Assembly: GCA_037179335.1 (NCBI GenBank)
Contig: JAKZHN010000040.1
Coordinates: 186,001-250,000, forward strand
Reading direction: 5' to 3'
DNA: 64,000 bases
Source: Cyclaneusma minus
Taxonomy: Eukaryota > Ascomycota > Leotiomycetes > Marthamycetales > Marthamycetaceae
Numbering within the stretch: position 1 is the stretch's first letter; every line of letters begins with the position of its first letter. A model generated the notes under the pieces. It was not told the DNA's origin and made no database searches. It saw only the letters and a program-made list of their open reading frames with translations. This document shows, piece after piece, positions 1-12,270 of this stretch. A program made the translations under genes and the position numbers.

Positions 1-962
1 AAGCTTTTTAGCTTTAAAATAATGCCTAAATAGCGCTATTAATTGCCAAGGAGATTTTTGCTGCAAATATACTAAAATATCCAATTTAATTTAATTTGCC
101 AAATATACCGGCTATTATAATGCAAAATAGGCTAATTTTTAATATATTATAAAAGCTTTAATATAATATAGCCTCTGGTATAATATTATAGCTAATATTA
201 AAATTTATTTTAAAGCTATTTTTAAAAACTAATTTAAAGCTTTCTAAAAAATATTAAGCTTAAATTAAAGCTAAAGCCATTTAAAAAGCGGATTATAAGA
301 AAGCTTAATAGCAAATTATATAAAGTAAATACGCTTTATATTATTAAAAATATATTTATTTTAGCCTAGCAAAAATTAATTGCATTTATACTATTATTGA
401 TGTTTTTTAAAAAAATAAAATCCCGTTTTTATTTTTTAATTATAAAAATTGCAATATTGGTAAAATGCAAAAGCAGATTTTAAAAAAAATAATTAATTAT
501 AAATGAAAGCCGCTAAAATTCATTTATATTAATATAGCTGGTTTTTTTCTATTTAGTTTATATAAAAATTAATGCCTTTTTAAAATTATTAATAATTATA
601 TATATAAATTCTGACCTTTTATAATAAAGAATTGCATAAACGTATATAATAGTTTTTTTTATAGAAACAAAATACTAAATTTAAATTTGATAAAAAGCTA
701 AAAAGAATCCGATATAATAATACTAAAAAGCTAATTAAAAGAATTATATTTTAAATTTTTGTAAATGGTATTAAGCTTGGAATTATTATTTTTTATTTAT
801 TTTAGCAAAATAAAACGGTTATTGTTTTTAAAATTATGAAAGCCTATATTTAATTTGTATTCAATAATATTAGCTCTTTAATTAAATTTTAATTGAAGGC
901 CGCTGTAATTAAAGCGTATATTTAAAATTAAATTAAAGCCGGATTCGAAATTAATATTATAA
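1..962 (+). mobile_element. Ty1/Copia relic, copy 1, left part (interrupted)
   Basis: RIP-degraded interior of a Ty1/Copia retrotransposon, cut by the window start. The sequence matches 13,721-14,750 (Copia copy 2) in order, for example the shared stretch around 100-125 and 13,820-13,845 (AAATATACCGGCTATTATAA). The match stops at 962, where a Gypsy LTR begins, and resumes at 8,653, so this is one element split by an insertion. No open frame survives. Orientation is inferred from the integrase, reverse transcriptase and RNase H relics in the right part. Confidence 0.8.
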
Positions 963-1181
963 TGGTTAAAAATAAACTGGCAAATAGGGGTGCATTATAT
1001 ATATATTTTTAACTATAAAAAATAATTGATGCTTTTTTTATTTAAAAATAGCAGCGCTTAAATATTATACGCTAAAAGCATTGCTTAGCTTTTTTAATAA
1101 ATAATGCTTATTTTTTATGCATTTTTAATATATATATTTTATAAAATGCCCGCAAAGCGCCCTTTTTGGCCCTATATAATA
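963..1181 (-). repeat. Gypsy LTR (left copy)
   Basis: 219-bp terminal repeat, paired with 8,434-8,652. It starts TGGTTAAAAATAAA and ends ...TATAATA, where the partner ends ...TATAACA. It is more mutated than the partner: segments such as GCACGTGC and CTTCTCGGCCCC in the right copy appear here as AT-rich versions. Because the element is on the minus strand, this is its 3' LTR. Confidence 0.85.
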
Positions 1182-3293
1182 ATTGTTTTTTTTTATAACT
1201 CCGGGCTTTAAAGCTTTTAAATACAAGCTTTTATTTTCCAGCAATTTAGTATTTAAGATTTAATTATTAATTTTGGCTTTTTATTTTAACCGCGTAAATT
1301 ACTAGTCTTTTATTAGTCCGCTATTATTAATAATTATTTTTAAATTTATTATTGCTTAATTTTTAAAATTTTAATTTTAATATATAGCTTATATTATTTA
1401 TTATCAAATTAATTTTAGGCTTTTATTTAATTGTTTTTATTATTCCAAAAACTTTCTTTTTTATATTAAAATTTATTGGGATTTTATTATTTTTATTAGC
1501 TTATATATATTATATCGGCTTTTGCGCGGATTTTTCTTGCAAATGCCGGAAAATTAATATAGCGGCGGCTTACTTTAAATAATTAATTCTAGGATTTCTT
1601 TAATTTTTGGTTTTTTTATACGTATATTATACGCGTTTTATAATAATAACATATTAATTTTTAATTGAATTTTTAATTTTAATTTTGTTTTTGATCTTTT
1701 TGGCAAATTTCAATGTTTTTTTCTATTTCAACTTTTTTATAATTATTTCATTGGATTTTATTAAAGGCTTTATTTACATAAAATAGGCTTTCCCGCTTTT
1801 ATTAGGCTTTCTTTTTATTAATTTTAATATTATAGCCCTTAATATTTCCAAATATAAAGGTTGCAATTTTAGCCTTACCGGTTTTAATATTTGGCTTTTA
1901 TATAATAAAGGCGCTGCGTATAATTATAATATTAAAAATGCTAAATTTGCAATTCCGCCGCAGGATTTAAATTGCTTTATTATTAAATTTATATTTGTAT
2001 TTTAAATTCGCATTTACGTTTATTATATATAAAGCTTTTATTTGGTTTTTTATAATATTTATAACATTTGTAATTAAGCTATAAATAATTTTAAATGCTA
2101 TTATTATTGCGTTACTTATAAGTTTTTTTGCTATATAATAAGCTTATATTTTGCTTTTCCCGTTTTTTTTTTTAATTTATTATTTTGCAAATTCCCATTG
2201 CTTAAATTCTTTTATTTAATGCAATTTATAATGATTTTATATTTTATTGCTATTGCTATATTAAAATTTAGACTTTTTTTAATAATTAATATATTAGCTA
2301 TAAAGCTAAATTAATTTAATTAAAAAAGTACAAAGGCTGCCAAGGCTTCTTTTAGCTTTAAAATTTATGCTGTTTTAAAATATAAAATGCGTCTAATTTC
2401 TAAAAATATTATAATTATAATAATAATTTTAATTAAGGTTTCTTTTACGATTTATATTTTAATATATATAGTAATTAATATTTCATATTATTTAATAAAT
2501 TCATTTTCCGTTTTTTTATATATATTTAATTTGGATAGAAATAAATTTTAATTTTAATAATTTTTTTAATAATAGTTTATTTAATATAAAAAAAATGGGG
2601 TTTTGGCAATGTAATATAAGAATTTTAAATTTAATATATATATGCTAAAATTAAAAACTGGCTTTATTTGGAATATTACAAATTTCTTATTTTTATTTAT
2701 TAATTGGTTTTATTTTTATATAATTTGTTTTTTAATTAAACTATTTAATATACGGGATTTATAATTTTTATTTATGCACTTTATAATTTCTAATTTTTTA
2801 ATTTAAAATTTTTATAAAATATGATTTGATTTAATTTGATTTAAATATAAAAGAATAACTAAGCTTATATTTTTATATTTATTTTTGTTTTAGCTTGCTA
2901 TTGCGTATAATTAGGTATTTTCCATTTAGATATAAGCCTGGAGCTGGCTTTTTTGCTTTTTAAAGCGTGCGTTTTTTTTATAATTTTCCTATTATTATTA
3001 TAATCCAGCTTTAATAGTTTTTTAGTAAATTTATTTAAAATTATTGGGGTATTTTTAAGGTTTTTTTAAATTAGTATTTGATTTTAATTTTAATTTTAGC
3101 CTTTTTGATATATATAAAATATAAGCTAACTGTGTTTATGTTTTTTATATATCATAATGTTTTAATTTTGTATTTTTGGTTATTGTTAAGGTTTTTAAAA
3201 TTTATAAAATATAATTTATATATATTATTATAGGGTATTTTAGCGGGTTTTGAAAGGCTAATATAAGAAATAGTATATAATTGCTTTAATTAA

Positions 3294-3390
3294 AATTTAA
3301 ATAATAAATTTAAATAATAAATTTAAATAATAAATTTAAATAATAAATTTAAATAATAAATTTAAATAATAAATTTAAATAATAAATTTA
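3294..3390. repeat. 13-bp tandem repeat (TTTAAATAATAAA)n
   Basis: About seven head-to-tail copies of a 13-bp unit, nearly identical, inside the Gypsy interior. The copies are much more alike than the surrounding RIP-mutated DNA, so the array probably expanded after RIP. Confidence 0.9.
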
Positions 3391-5399
3391 GGCTTTTATT
3401 TTTTTTAATAATAGAAAAAACACTTATATATTTTTTCGCTAGCTTTTCGGCCTTAAAGCATATATTTTTAATAAATAAAAAGATTTAATTGCTTTTATTA
3501 AAATTTATAATTTTATATAATTTTATATATAATCTTATATATTTATTAATAATATCTTTCTAGTTTTTATAATAGTATATATTGTGTTTTTGCTTTTTTA
3601 TATTACATATTTTAATTTTTATAAATTATATAAAGCAATTAACGCTAATTTGCGGATAATATTTATATATTATAATTCTTTTTTCTAGTACTTTTTGCTT
3701 TGCATTATTATAAACGAATTTTATTATAATTAATTAAATAATTTAGTTTATTTCTTTTATTGCAGCAATATTATATATAGGCTTTTAGAATTTAATTTAT
3801 TTAAAAGTAAAATATAATAATATATTTATATATTATATAAAATTTATAGCAAAAGGCTTTTCATAATATATTGGGAAATATAAAATTATAATTAAATATA
3901 ATAATTTTAGGGATTTTAATGAAATAAATAATTTTATTGACAAATAATTTTATTAAAAACTGCGTATTAATATCTTTAATTATATATATAAATTGCATAG
4001 CCTTGGTATAATAATTTATTATTATTAAAATAATCTTATATATTTTATTTATATATTATAATTTTGGCAAATTTATAATAAAACTTTATAATAAATTATA
4101 AAATATATATTAGCGGGTTTTATTTTGCTGGCAAATATAATAATTATATATATAATTTTATATTTTTGTTTTTATATTTGGCTAATAATACTTATAATAA
4201 ATTAAAATTAAATTAAATTTTATTTTAAAATAGCTTATTAATTTATTATTATAATAAATATATAAAACTTTATTATATAATATATTTATTGCGAAAATAT
4301 ATAGTTTTTTTATATATAATATATTATTTTTAAATTGCTATTATACATTTATTATTTTTTTAAAATTTTAAAAATAATTATAAAGCTTGCTTTAATTATT
4401 TCGGCTTTTAGATTTCTATAGCATAGATAAAATATAATCTTTTGCTTAAACATTTGTATTTATAATATATAAATAAAATATATAATATTGATTTTCCAAT
4501 TTAATAATTTTAATTAAAATGCAATTGCTATATTTATAAAAATAGCTATAGTTTTTAACAATTATATATTTAAAATATAATTAAATAAATAATAAAGCTT
4601 TTATTATAATATTAATAAACTTTTTTTAATATTTTTGGTTAAATGTCTTTTATTGCTTTTTTATAATTTAATTTATAAAATAAGAAATTAGCGGAATTTT
4701 TAATTTTTAGAAGATATTTAATATTAAAATTATAAAATTCTAATTCTATAATTTATTTTGCTTAGTATTTATTAAATCTTTTTATATTAATAAAATAGCG
4801 CAAATTATTATAATTTAAAAATATTTAAATTTTATAATACGCGCTTTTAATATATTGCCTTTAGCGTTAAAGACATTTTATAATTGCGAGCAATTTATTA
4901 TTATGCATTTAATATATTAATTTCACGCCGATTAATTTACAAAATTAAAAAGCTATTAAATACTGATAATATTATATTGGGGTATTTAAATTTTTAAATT
5001 ATTATAAAAATTTAAAGATTACAAATTTAAAAGCATTATGTATAATTTGCAAATGCTTTATAAAATTAAAATATTGCAATATTAATTTATTTGCAAATAT
5101 ACTTTTAATATATTAAAAGGCTTTTTATACTTTTAAAAGCCATTTAAATACGCCTTTTTTATTATTCTTTACGCTATTAATAAGCAAATTAATTATAAGC
5201 AAATTAATTATAAGCAATATAATTTTATTATATTTTAAAATAAATTGCTTATAAAAATTAGCTTATTTTAAAAACAATTGCAACTTTATATATATAATTG
5301 GTATAGGCTATTTTTAAATAGCGCGCATTTTTTTCAATTATATATATATATATAAAAGTTAAAAATAAAATTTTATTTATTTTAAATTTATATATTTGT

Positions 5400-5720
5400 T
5401 TTTAATAAAAAAAAATTATAGCTTTTTCAATATAGCTTTTATATGCTTATTATATTTATCAGGGTTTTTTAAATAAGTTAAAATATTATTAAAATAAATT
5501 ATTATAATAATATTTAGAATTTTTTTAAACGCTATATTTATATAAATTTAAAATATAGCTAATATATTTATTAATTTAAATAATATTATTAAATATTTAA
5601 AATAGCTATATTTTATATAAAATGCTATTTTTTATATTTTTTATATACGGATTTTATAATACGGATTTTTTTAAATTTAGCTTAGTAAAGATTTTAGCTT
5701 TTTTCAATTTAGCCATGGAT
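5400..5720 (-). pseudogene. Gypsy reverse transcriptase core relic
   Basis: Minus-strand reading with stop codons gives, in order, KIFTKLNLKK (compare the Gypsy RT block FSKLDLR) and, about 65 codons later, YFNNILTYLKNPDKYNKHIK (compare YLDDILIYS-NP-EH-KHV). Both catalytic aspartates of the YLDD box are now asparagine codons. The element cannot encode an active enzyme. Confidence 0.7.
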
Positions 5721-8433
5721 TTACTAATTAAAAAAAATAAGCAGCGAGTTTTAATAATAATATTGTTTAATCTTTTATAATTAATATATCAATGCAATTC
5801 TTTTTAAATACGAATAATATGAAAGTCTTTGCTAGATTCTTTAATTTATAAATTTAGCCTTTTATTAATGCATTATTAAAATAGTTTTTAATATAATTAA
5901 TTGCTTTTAAAATAATTTATACATAAATTAATGAAATAAATTTGTTTTGATTTTTATAATATAATTTTAATTAAAGTATATAAATAATTTATTAATTTTT
6001 ATTATATTAAAAATATTATTAAAATAGCTTAGTTCTTTTGGTTTTTTTATATTTTAGATTTTTATTCTAATTTTGATTTTAGCTTTATTGCATATTTTCC
6101 GCGGGTATTTTTAATACTTGGCAATTTACAGCCTTTGAAATATATTAAAATCTAATTTTATTTTGCTAAAATTTTGGTATTTTACCCAATATATATAATA
6201 GGAGTTTTATTTAAATTTGCAATTATTTTTTAAAAAAATAGCTTTTCGTTTATTTTATTAAATATTATTTTATATAATTTAATATTATATTTCCAGTTTT
6301 TATATATAAAGTATTTTATATATAATAATTTCCTATTTACTATATTTAAAACATAAATTATTACGGTTAATGTTTTTAATTCTTTTAATATATTTTAATT
6401 TATTTTAAGCAATAGTTTTATATTTAATTTAATATATATAAATAAAGCCAGTTTTAATTTCATTATAATATTTATTACTTATTTATTTAAACAAAAATAT
6501 ATTTAAAAGCAAATTATATAATTATATAAATATTTTATATATTTTAATGCTTTAGTTTTTTATATTATTTTTATTATTAGGGATTTTAATAAAAGATTTA
6601 TAGCATTATTTAATTTTTATTTTATTTTTATTAAAAAAGCAAATTTATAAATATTATATATATATATATATATATATTAATTCATGTTTATTTTGTTTCA
6701 AATATTAATAATATAAAACTGTTATTCAATTTATTATTAATAAAGGAAAAAATGGAAATTATATTCTAAATATTAATTGCAATTAAATAATTAATTATTA
6801 TATATTTCTATTTTATAAGAAAAATATTAAATTAAGCAATTATTAATAATTCCTTTTTCTAATTATTATATTTATATTTATAATTTATAAAATTAAGGAT
6901 TTTATTTGCAGCTTTTATAAAACGATTTTAATTATATTTATTTTAATTATAATTACTATAATTAAAGCTATAATTAAAGCTATTACTATTTAAAATATAT
7001 ATTTTATTGCCGAGTTATTTGTATTTGCAAGCTTTATATTTAAGCTTTTAGCATTTTTTTTATAAATGCAATTAAATAGGCTATAAATATTAATACTATA
7101 ATTAAAATATAAAAAAAACTGGTATTAATTTTAATTGCATTGCTAGTTTTTATTTTAATAATAGCTATTCTTTTTGCTTTTATAATTAGGCTAATATTAA
7201 ATTGCTATATTATTATTTAAAATATTATATAGATTTCATAATTTATTATAATTATTATAATACTTTTCTAAATTATTTATATTAAATATATTTTAAATTT
7301 TAAATTCGAAATTAGGCCTATTTTTGGGTTTAATATATTTTGCTATATTAAATATATATTATATATTAATTTATAATTAATTATGTTATTAAAAAATAAA
7401 ACTTTATTTAATATTATTGCAAAATTTAAAAATAAAGTAAGTATTAAAAAATATAAAAAGCATATTCTTTATATAAGAAAGTAAGATTTTTATTTTGCAA
7501 TAAAATTCCTTAATCTTTTTTAATTCTTTTTTTAGCAAATTGGTTTATAATATATATTGCTGCTTTATATTCATTATATTTAGTATTAGATTTGTGAAAC
7601 TTTTTTTATATATATTTTTTAATTTATAATTTATTTAATAATATTATTATATAATGCATATATGACTTTTAAGCGTAATTAAAGCGCAATAAATATAAAT
7701 TATATTTGTTTTAAAAAGAAATTAAAATTGCGTATTAAAATAATCTTATAGGCAATGAAATTATTTCTAATATTTATATATATAATATATATAATATAGC
7801 TCGATATTTAATATACGGGAAGTTTTAGGCATGTAAAGTCTTTTGGTAGCTAATTATTTATTATTGAAATTTAAATTAGATAAATTGCATTTATAAATAA
7901 GAATTGCAATTTTAGCTTGCAATTTCGTAATTTCCCTTTAGCTTTAAGCTTTTAAATAATTTATTAAATGGCTGCAAAATTATCGAAATTTAAATTGGCT
8001 TGGTTTTGAATTAAATTAAAAGCGGAAGCAAAAGCTTAATTGGCTTTGCCTTTATATAATATACCCGTATTTTTGGCTGAAGCTTATTTAAATTAATTTA
8101 TATTAGCGAACTAATTATTTAATTAAAAAAGACTATTAAATGGTTTTTGAATTAAAATAAAAAAGCTATTAAATTATTTTTAATTATTAATATTGGCAGC
8201 GCCTTTATTAATATTATTAATAAATGCATTATTGCCTTTATTAAATATGGTTTTTTAATTTAATATAAAAATTACGCTAATATCGCTGCCAATATTAAGT
8301 CTTTTTAAAATTAAGCGAAATCGATTTTTAAAGCTTTTAACGAAATTTTTATAAATAAAATTATTATTAAATTTGCAATTGGCAAATTTAATAATTATTA
8401 TTTTTTAAAATAAAAGCGGCTATTTTATTATAA

Positions 8434-8652
8434 TAGTTAAAAATAAATTAATAAATAAAAATATATTATATATATATTTTTAGCTATAAAAAATAGCCGC
8501 TGCGTTTTTTATTTAAAAATAGCAATGCTTAAATATTATATACTAAAAGCCTTATTTAGCTTTTTTAATAAGCAACGCTTATTTTTTACGCATTTTTAGC
8601 GCACGTGCTTTATAAGGTGCCCGCAAGGCGCCCTTCTCGGCCCCGTATAACA
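8434..8652 (-). repeat. Gypsy LTR (right copy, less mutated)
   Basis: 219-bp partner of 963-1,181. In element orientation it begins TGTTATACGGGGCCGAGAAG, so the TG...CA-type LTR end is clear. It retains CpG-rich stretches lost in the left copy. As the element lies on the minus strand, this is its 5' LTR. Confidence 0.85.
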
Positions 8653-11229
8653 ATTAATGGCTGAATTGTTAATTTTAAAAAGGCATAAATTGGCAAATTT
8701 TTTAAAAATAATATCCGTATTCAAAATTGCAAAATATAGGCTTATATTAATTGCAAAAACAATTAAATATAGCAAAAAGAATAAATTAATTTCGCAATTT
8801 CATAAATGCATTTTTATTGGTCATAATTTTAAAATTATAAAATAATATAAATTTTATTATCCGGATTTCGGTAAAATAATATATAAAATGGTAATAAAAT
8901 AAAAATTAAAAATTAAGGATAATAGATTTAATTTAAAGCTTTGCAATAATTTTTATAGCCTTTAATCTTTTTTAATAAGCTATTTAATAAATATTATATT
9001 AATAAACCTATTTTTAAGCAGATTTATTTTAAATATAAATTAGCAATCAAAATTGCGCTTAATATAATAGTTTTTGCCCCGGACTTTCTAAATTTTTATA
9101 AAAAATAAAATAATGCTATTTTGCATTCCGAATTTAATAATCCGGGTAATTATATTAATTTATTGCCTAATACTATAAAAATTATAATGCCAATTAAGCT
9201 TTTGCTAAATAAAAACATTAATATAAGTAATTGTTTTAAAATTATAAATAATTTTATAAAGCTAAATAGCGTTTATATTGCTATAATTCCTTTTTTTAAT
9301 ATAAAGCTGGTTTTTAGAATTAGCAATTGCAAATATTTAAAGCGCAATATTATTAAAGCCAAGAGTTATAAACGGGATTGTTTTTAAAGGCTTTATTGTA
9401 GCTACAATAATTAATAACAATAAAATTGCATAAATTTAAAATTATTTTAATTGCTATAAAGTTGATTTATAGTATTTTTATTTTAAAAAGTTATAGAAAA
9501 GCTGTTTTTGATTATAAAAATAAAAATTAATAATAAAAGGCTATTATATAAAAATTAAAAGAAATTTTCGCTAATAATATTTGGATTAAAATTATTATAA
9601 ATATCGCTTTTAATTTAATTTTTATAAAATAGGTATTTATAATTAAAATTAATTTGAATCGCAATATTAATAAATTTAAAGCTTACTTTATAGCTAAAAA
9701 TTATAATTAAATCCAGGACAAAAACTTTTTTAATATTTCTTTTTCCTATAATTTGAATAAATATTTTCCGTATTTTTTTAGCTATTATAATATAACACAA
9801 CCTTAAATACCATTATTTTAATATTAGCAATGCTTTTATAAAGTTTATTTTGTCGCAAGCTATTTTATTGAGCTTTGCCTAAAGATATTATAATTTAATT
9901 AAAAAATATTTTTAGCTAAATAAAAACTTCTATAAATTAAAATAAGCTGCCCGGAATTAAAATTTGCTATTTAAATCTAAAATAATTAAGCTTGAAGGTA
10001 TATTTATTTTAATTTAGGTTAATAATATTATTATTGCGGCTAAAATAATTGCTAAATTTAATTAGTTTTACTTTTAATTAATATACCGGTTTATTGCTAA
10101 AACCTTGGAAAAAATTAAAAAAATCCTTGGTATAAAACTAATTCGGAATAAAAAAATCAAATTTATTTAAATTAATTAAAAGCAATATATTAATAAATTT
10201 TGTAAGGAACTTGGCTTTTTAATTGGTAAAAATAATAAAAAGCGGGCTAAATTAAATTTTTATTAGCGGAAATTTGGTAAGTTTATATTTGCTATAATGC
10301 TTATATAATTAAATATTTGATTTGCAATTGGTAAATTAGCGCAATTTATATTTAATTTTTATAAGCGCTATAATATTGGTTTAATATAATTGCTTTATTA
10401 TTTTAAATTAATTATAGGCCGCAAAATTAAATATAAATTAAGAAAATTAAATATTATGAAAAATTAATTTAAGGTATTTAATAATGCGTTTTATAATCTT
10501 TTTTTAATTATTAAAATATTAGCAAATTTATTATAATATTGCTAAAAACGCAATATTATAATTAATCAAAAAGCAAAACAATATAGCTATATTACTTTGC
10601 AAAGCCGAATATATTATTGCTGCTATTAATGCTAAATAAGGCTAATAGTTTAAATAAATGCTTAAAAATATAAAATATGATAAGCTAATTAAGAAAAAAA
10701 TATGTTAAATTAATATAAAGGGTAATAATTAAACAGCTATTGCTTTAATTAAGAATTTCCAATTTTATAAAAAGTTTCAGCATATTAATATATCGTATTA
10801 ATTTGTATATAAATTAAAAAATAAAAATAAATAGTAAACTATTTATATGCGTATAAAAAATATAATTGCGAATAAATTTATTAAGCTATTTTTAAAGATT
10901 TAATTTAAAAGGTTTAAAAACATATTAAATATAAAACACCGTTTTAAATAAGGGACTATAAAAAAGAAAAAAATATTTTAATATAATTTTAGGGCAGTAT
11001 TGAAATAAAGGAAATACTGGTTATATTTATAAATCGCTATAGGCCTTACGAAAAGTGTTAAAATAAGCTTTTAGCGGTGCAAGGGTTATAGGCCATTTAC
11101 GAAATCTATTTATTATATAGGTAAGCGAAAATTACATACATATAATATTATTTCTTATAATTGTAAAATCCTTTTTCCTTTTTAACGCTTTAAAAATAAA
11201 AGGATTTTTACCCACGTTAAAATATTATA
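8653..11229 (+). mobile_element. Ty1/Copia relic, copy 1, right part
   Basis: Continuation of 1-962 after the Gypsy insertion; it matches 14,750-17,404. Translation through stops gives Copia landmarks in order: integrase C-terminus at 8,657-8,845 (HKCIFIGHN, then YYPDFGKII; compare KCIFLGY and YDPETGKI), the RT catalytic block near 10,012-10,045 (VNNIIIAAK where Copia has YVDDIIIA-K), QYINKFCKELG near 10,185-10,220, and the RNase H/tail block near 10,713-10,790 (NIKGNN-TAIALIKNF, then HINISY). Most stops are TAA or TAG where CAA, CAG or TGG would be expected, which is the RIP pattern. A 3' LTR closes the element. Confidence 0.85.
11056..11229 (+). repeat. Copia 3' LTR, copy 1
   Basis: About 174 bp, starting TGTTAAAATAAGC. 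Homologous to 11,858-12,036 and about 17,215-17,404; shared landmarks are GGCCATTTACGA and TTTAAAAATAAAAGGATTTTTA. The end is placed where the three copies stop matching, so it is good to a few bases only. Confidence 0.75.
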
Positions 11230-11857
11230 TTTATCGCAGTTAAAGCAGCTTTAAATTTATGCAAATTGGTATCTTTTTTGTTAATTGCTATAGCTGCAAT
11301 AAAACTTTTAAAAAACTAATTCTGTTTGCAAATTCTAATTTTAATAATATTGCATTTTACATATCAGCAATTATTAATTTTAAAAATAAATTCCATATTA
11401 AAAAACATATATAATAATATAGGCGTTATTTACTTTTATAGGATTATTTATAATAATATTAGAAGAGTTAATTATATTAATATTTTTATTTACCGGAAAG
11501 TTTATTGGTATTATAAATTTTATTGGATTGGGCAAGGGAATTGTATAATTGTTGGGATTCTTGAATTTAAAATATAAAACAGAATTATTTTATTTTTTAT
11601 AAAAATGAAAAAAATTGGAGTATGGTAATTATTATATTAAATACAGTTTTGATTACTGGTTTAAATTCGAAATAAATTTACTTGAAAATCGGCTTTTTGA
11701 ATTTTTGCTTGGCAAGGATAAACTTATTAATATAATATTTATTAAGCAGTTTATTAGAAATTTCTTAAAGGCTATAGGAATTATTGCAAAGCTTTAAATT
11801 AAATATATTTTTTTTAATTATTTTATTTTATTTTATTATTATTTTATATATTATTTT
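11230..11857. other. AT-rich spacer between the two Copia copies
   Basis: 628 bp with no match seen to either Copia copy. It holds two short open frames (11,326-11,577 and 11,615-11,797) whose composition (I, N, Y, F, K) is what RIP-mutated DNA gives by chance. Nothing recognisable. Confidence 0.6.
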
Positions 11858-12036
11858 TATTGAAATAAGCTCCTGGTGGTGCGAGGGTGCGAGGGTTACG
11901 GGCCATTTACGAGACCTATTTGTCACGTGGGTAAGCGAGAGCTATGGATATATATACCGTTTTTTATGATTAGAAACTTTCCTTTTTTTTAATGCTTTAA
12001 AAATAAAAGGATTTTTATTTATATTAAAATTTTATA
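11858..12036 (+). repeat. Copia-type LTR, left end of copy 2 or solo LTR
   Basis: About 179 bp. It contains the least mutated version of the LTR: GGTGCGAGGGTTACGGGCC and CACGTGGGTAAGCGAGAGC are intact, while the copies at 11,056 and 17,215 have lost many of these C and G bases. A small internal duplication (GGTGCGAGGGTGCGAGGG) adds a few bases. Confidence 0.7.
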
Positions 12037-12233
12037 AATTAAAATTTTTAATGCAATAATTTGCATTTAATAATCCCCTTTAAAAACTTAAAAATTAATA
12101 ATAATATTATACAAAGAATTTTACCGGCCAATAATAAATACCAGGCCCAGCAAATTCTTTTTTATAAATTTAGCAATAATTATTAAAATTTAGCTTAGCA
12201 ATAAATACGAGTTTAATTATAGTATTGCAATTG

Positions 12234-12234
<1 letters not shown>

Positions 12235-12270
<36 letters not shown>
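12235..12270. repeat. (ATT)12 microsatellite
   Basis: Twelve perfect ATT units inside the left interior of Copia copy 2. Confidence 0.95.

Larger units (their letters stand above)
963..8652 (-). mobile_element. Ty3/Gypsy LTR retrotransposon relic nested in Copia copy 1
   Basis: Full-length, heavily RIP-mutated LTR retrotransposon of 7,690 bp. Both LTRs are 219 bp (963-1,181 and 8,434-8,652), and Copia sequence continues across the insertion point. The minus strand at about 5,424-5,513 reads IIIIYFNNILTYLKNP, which aligns with the Gypsy reverse transcriptase block normally written YLDDILIYS-NP. The D-to-N changes are the G-to-A result expected of RIP. Ty3/Gypsy and the minus orientation follow from that motif. 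No open frame of 60 codons remains in the interior. The flanking bases (TATAA before, ATTAA after) are close to but not a perfect 5-bp target duplication, as expected after mutation. Confidence 0.85.
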
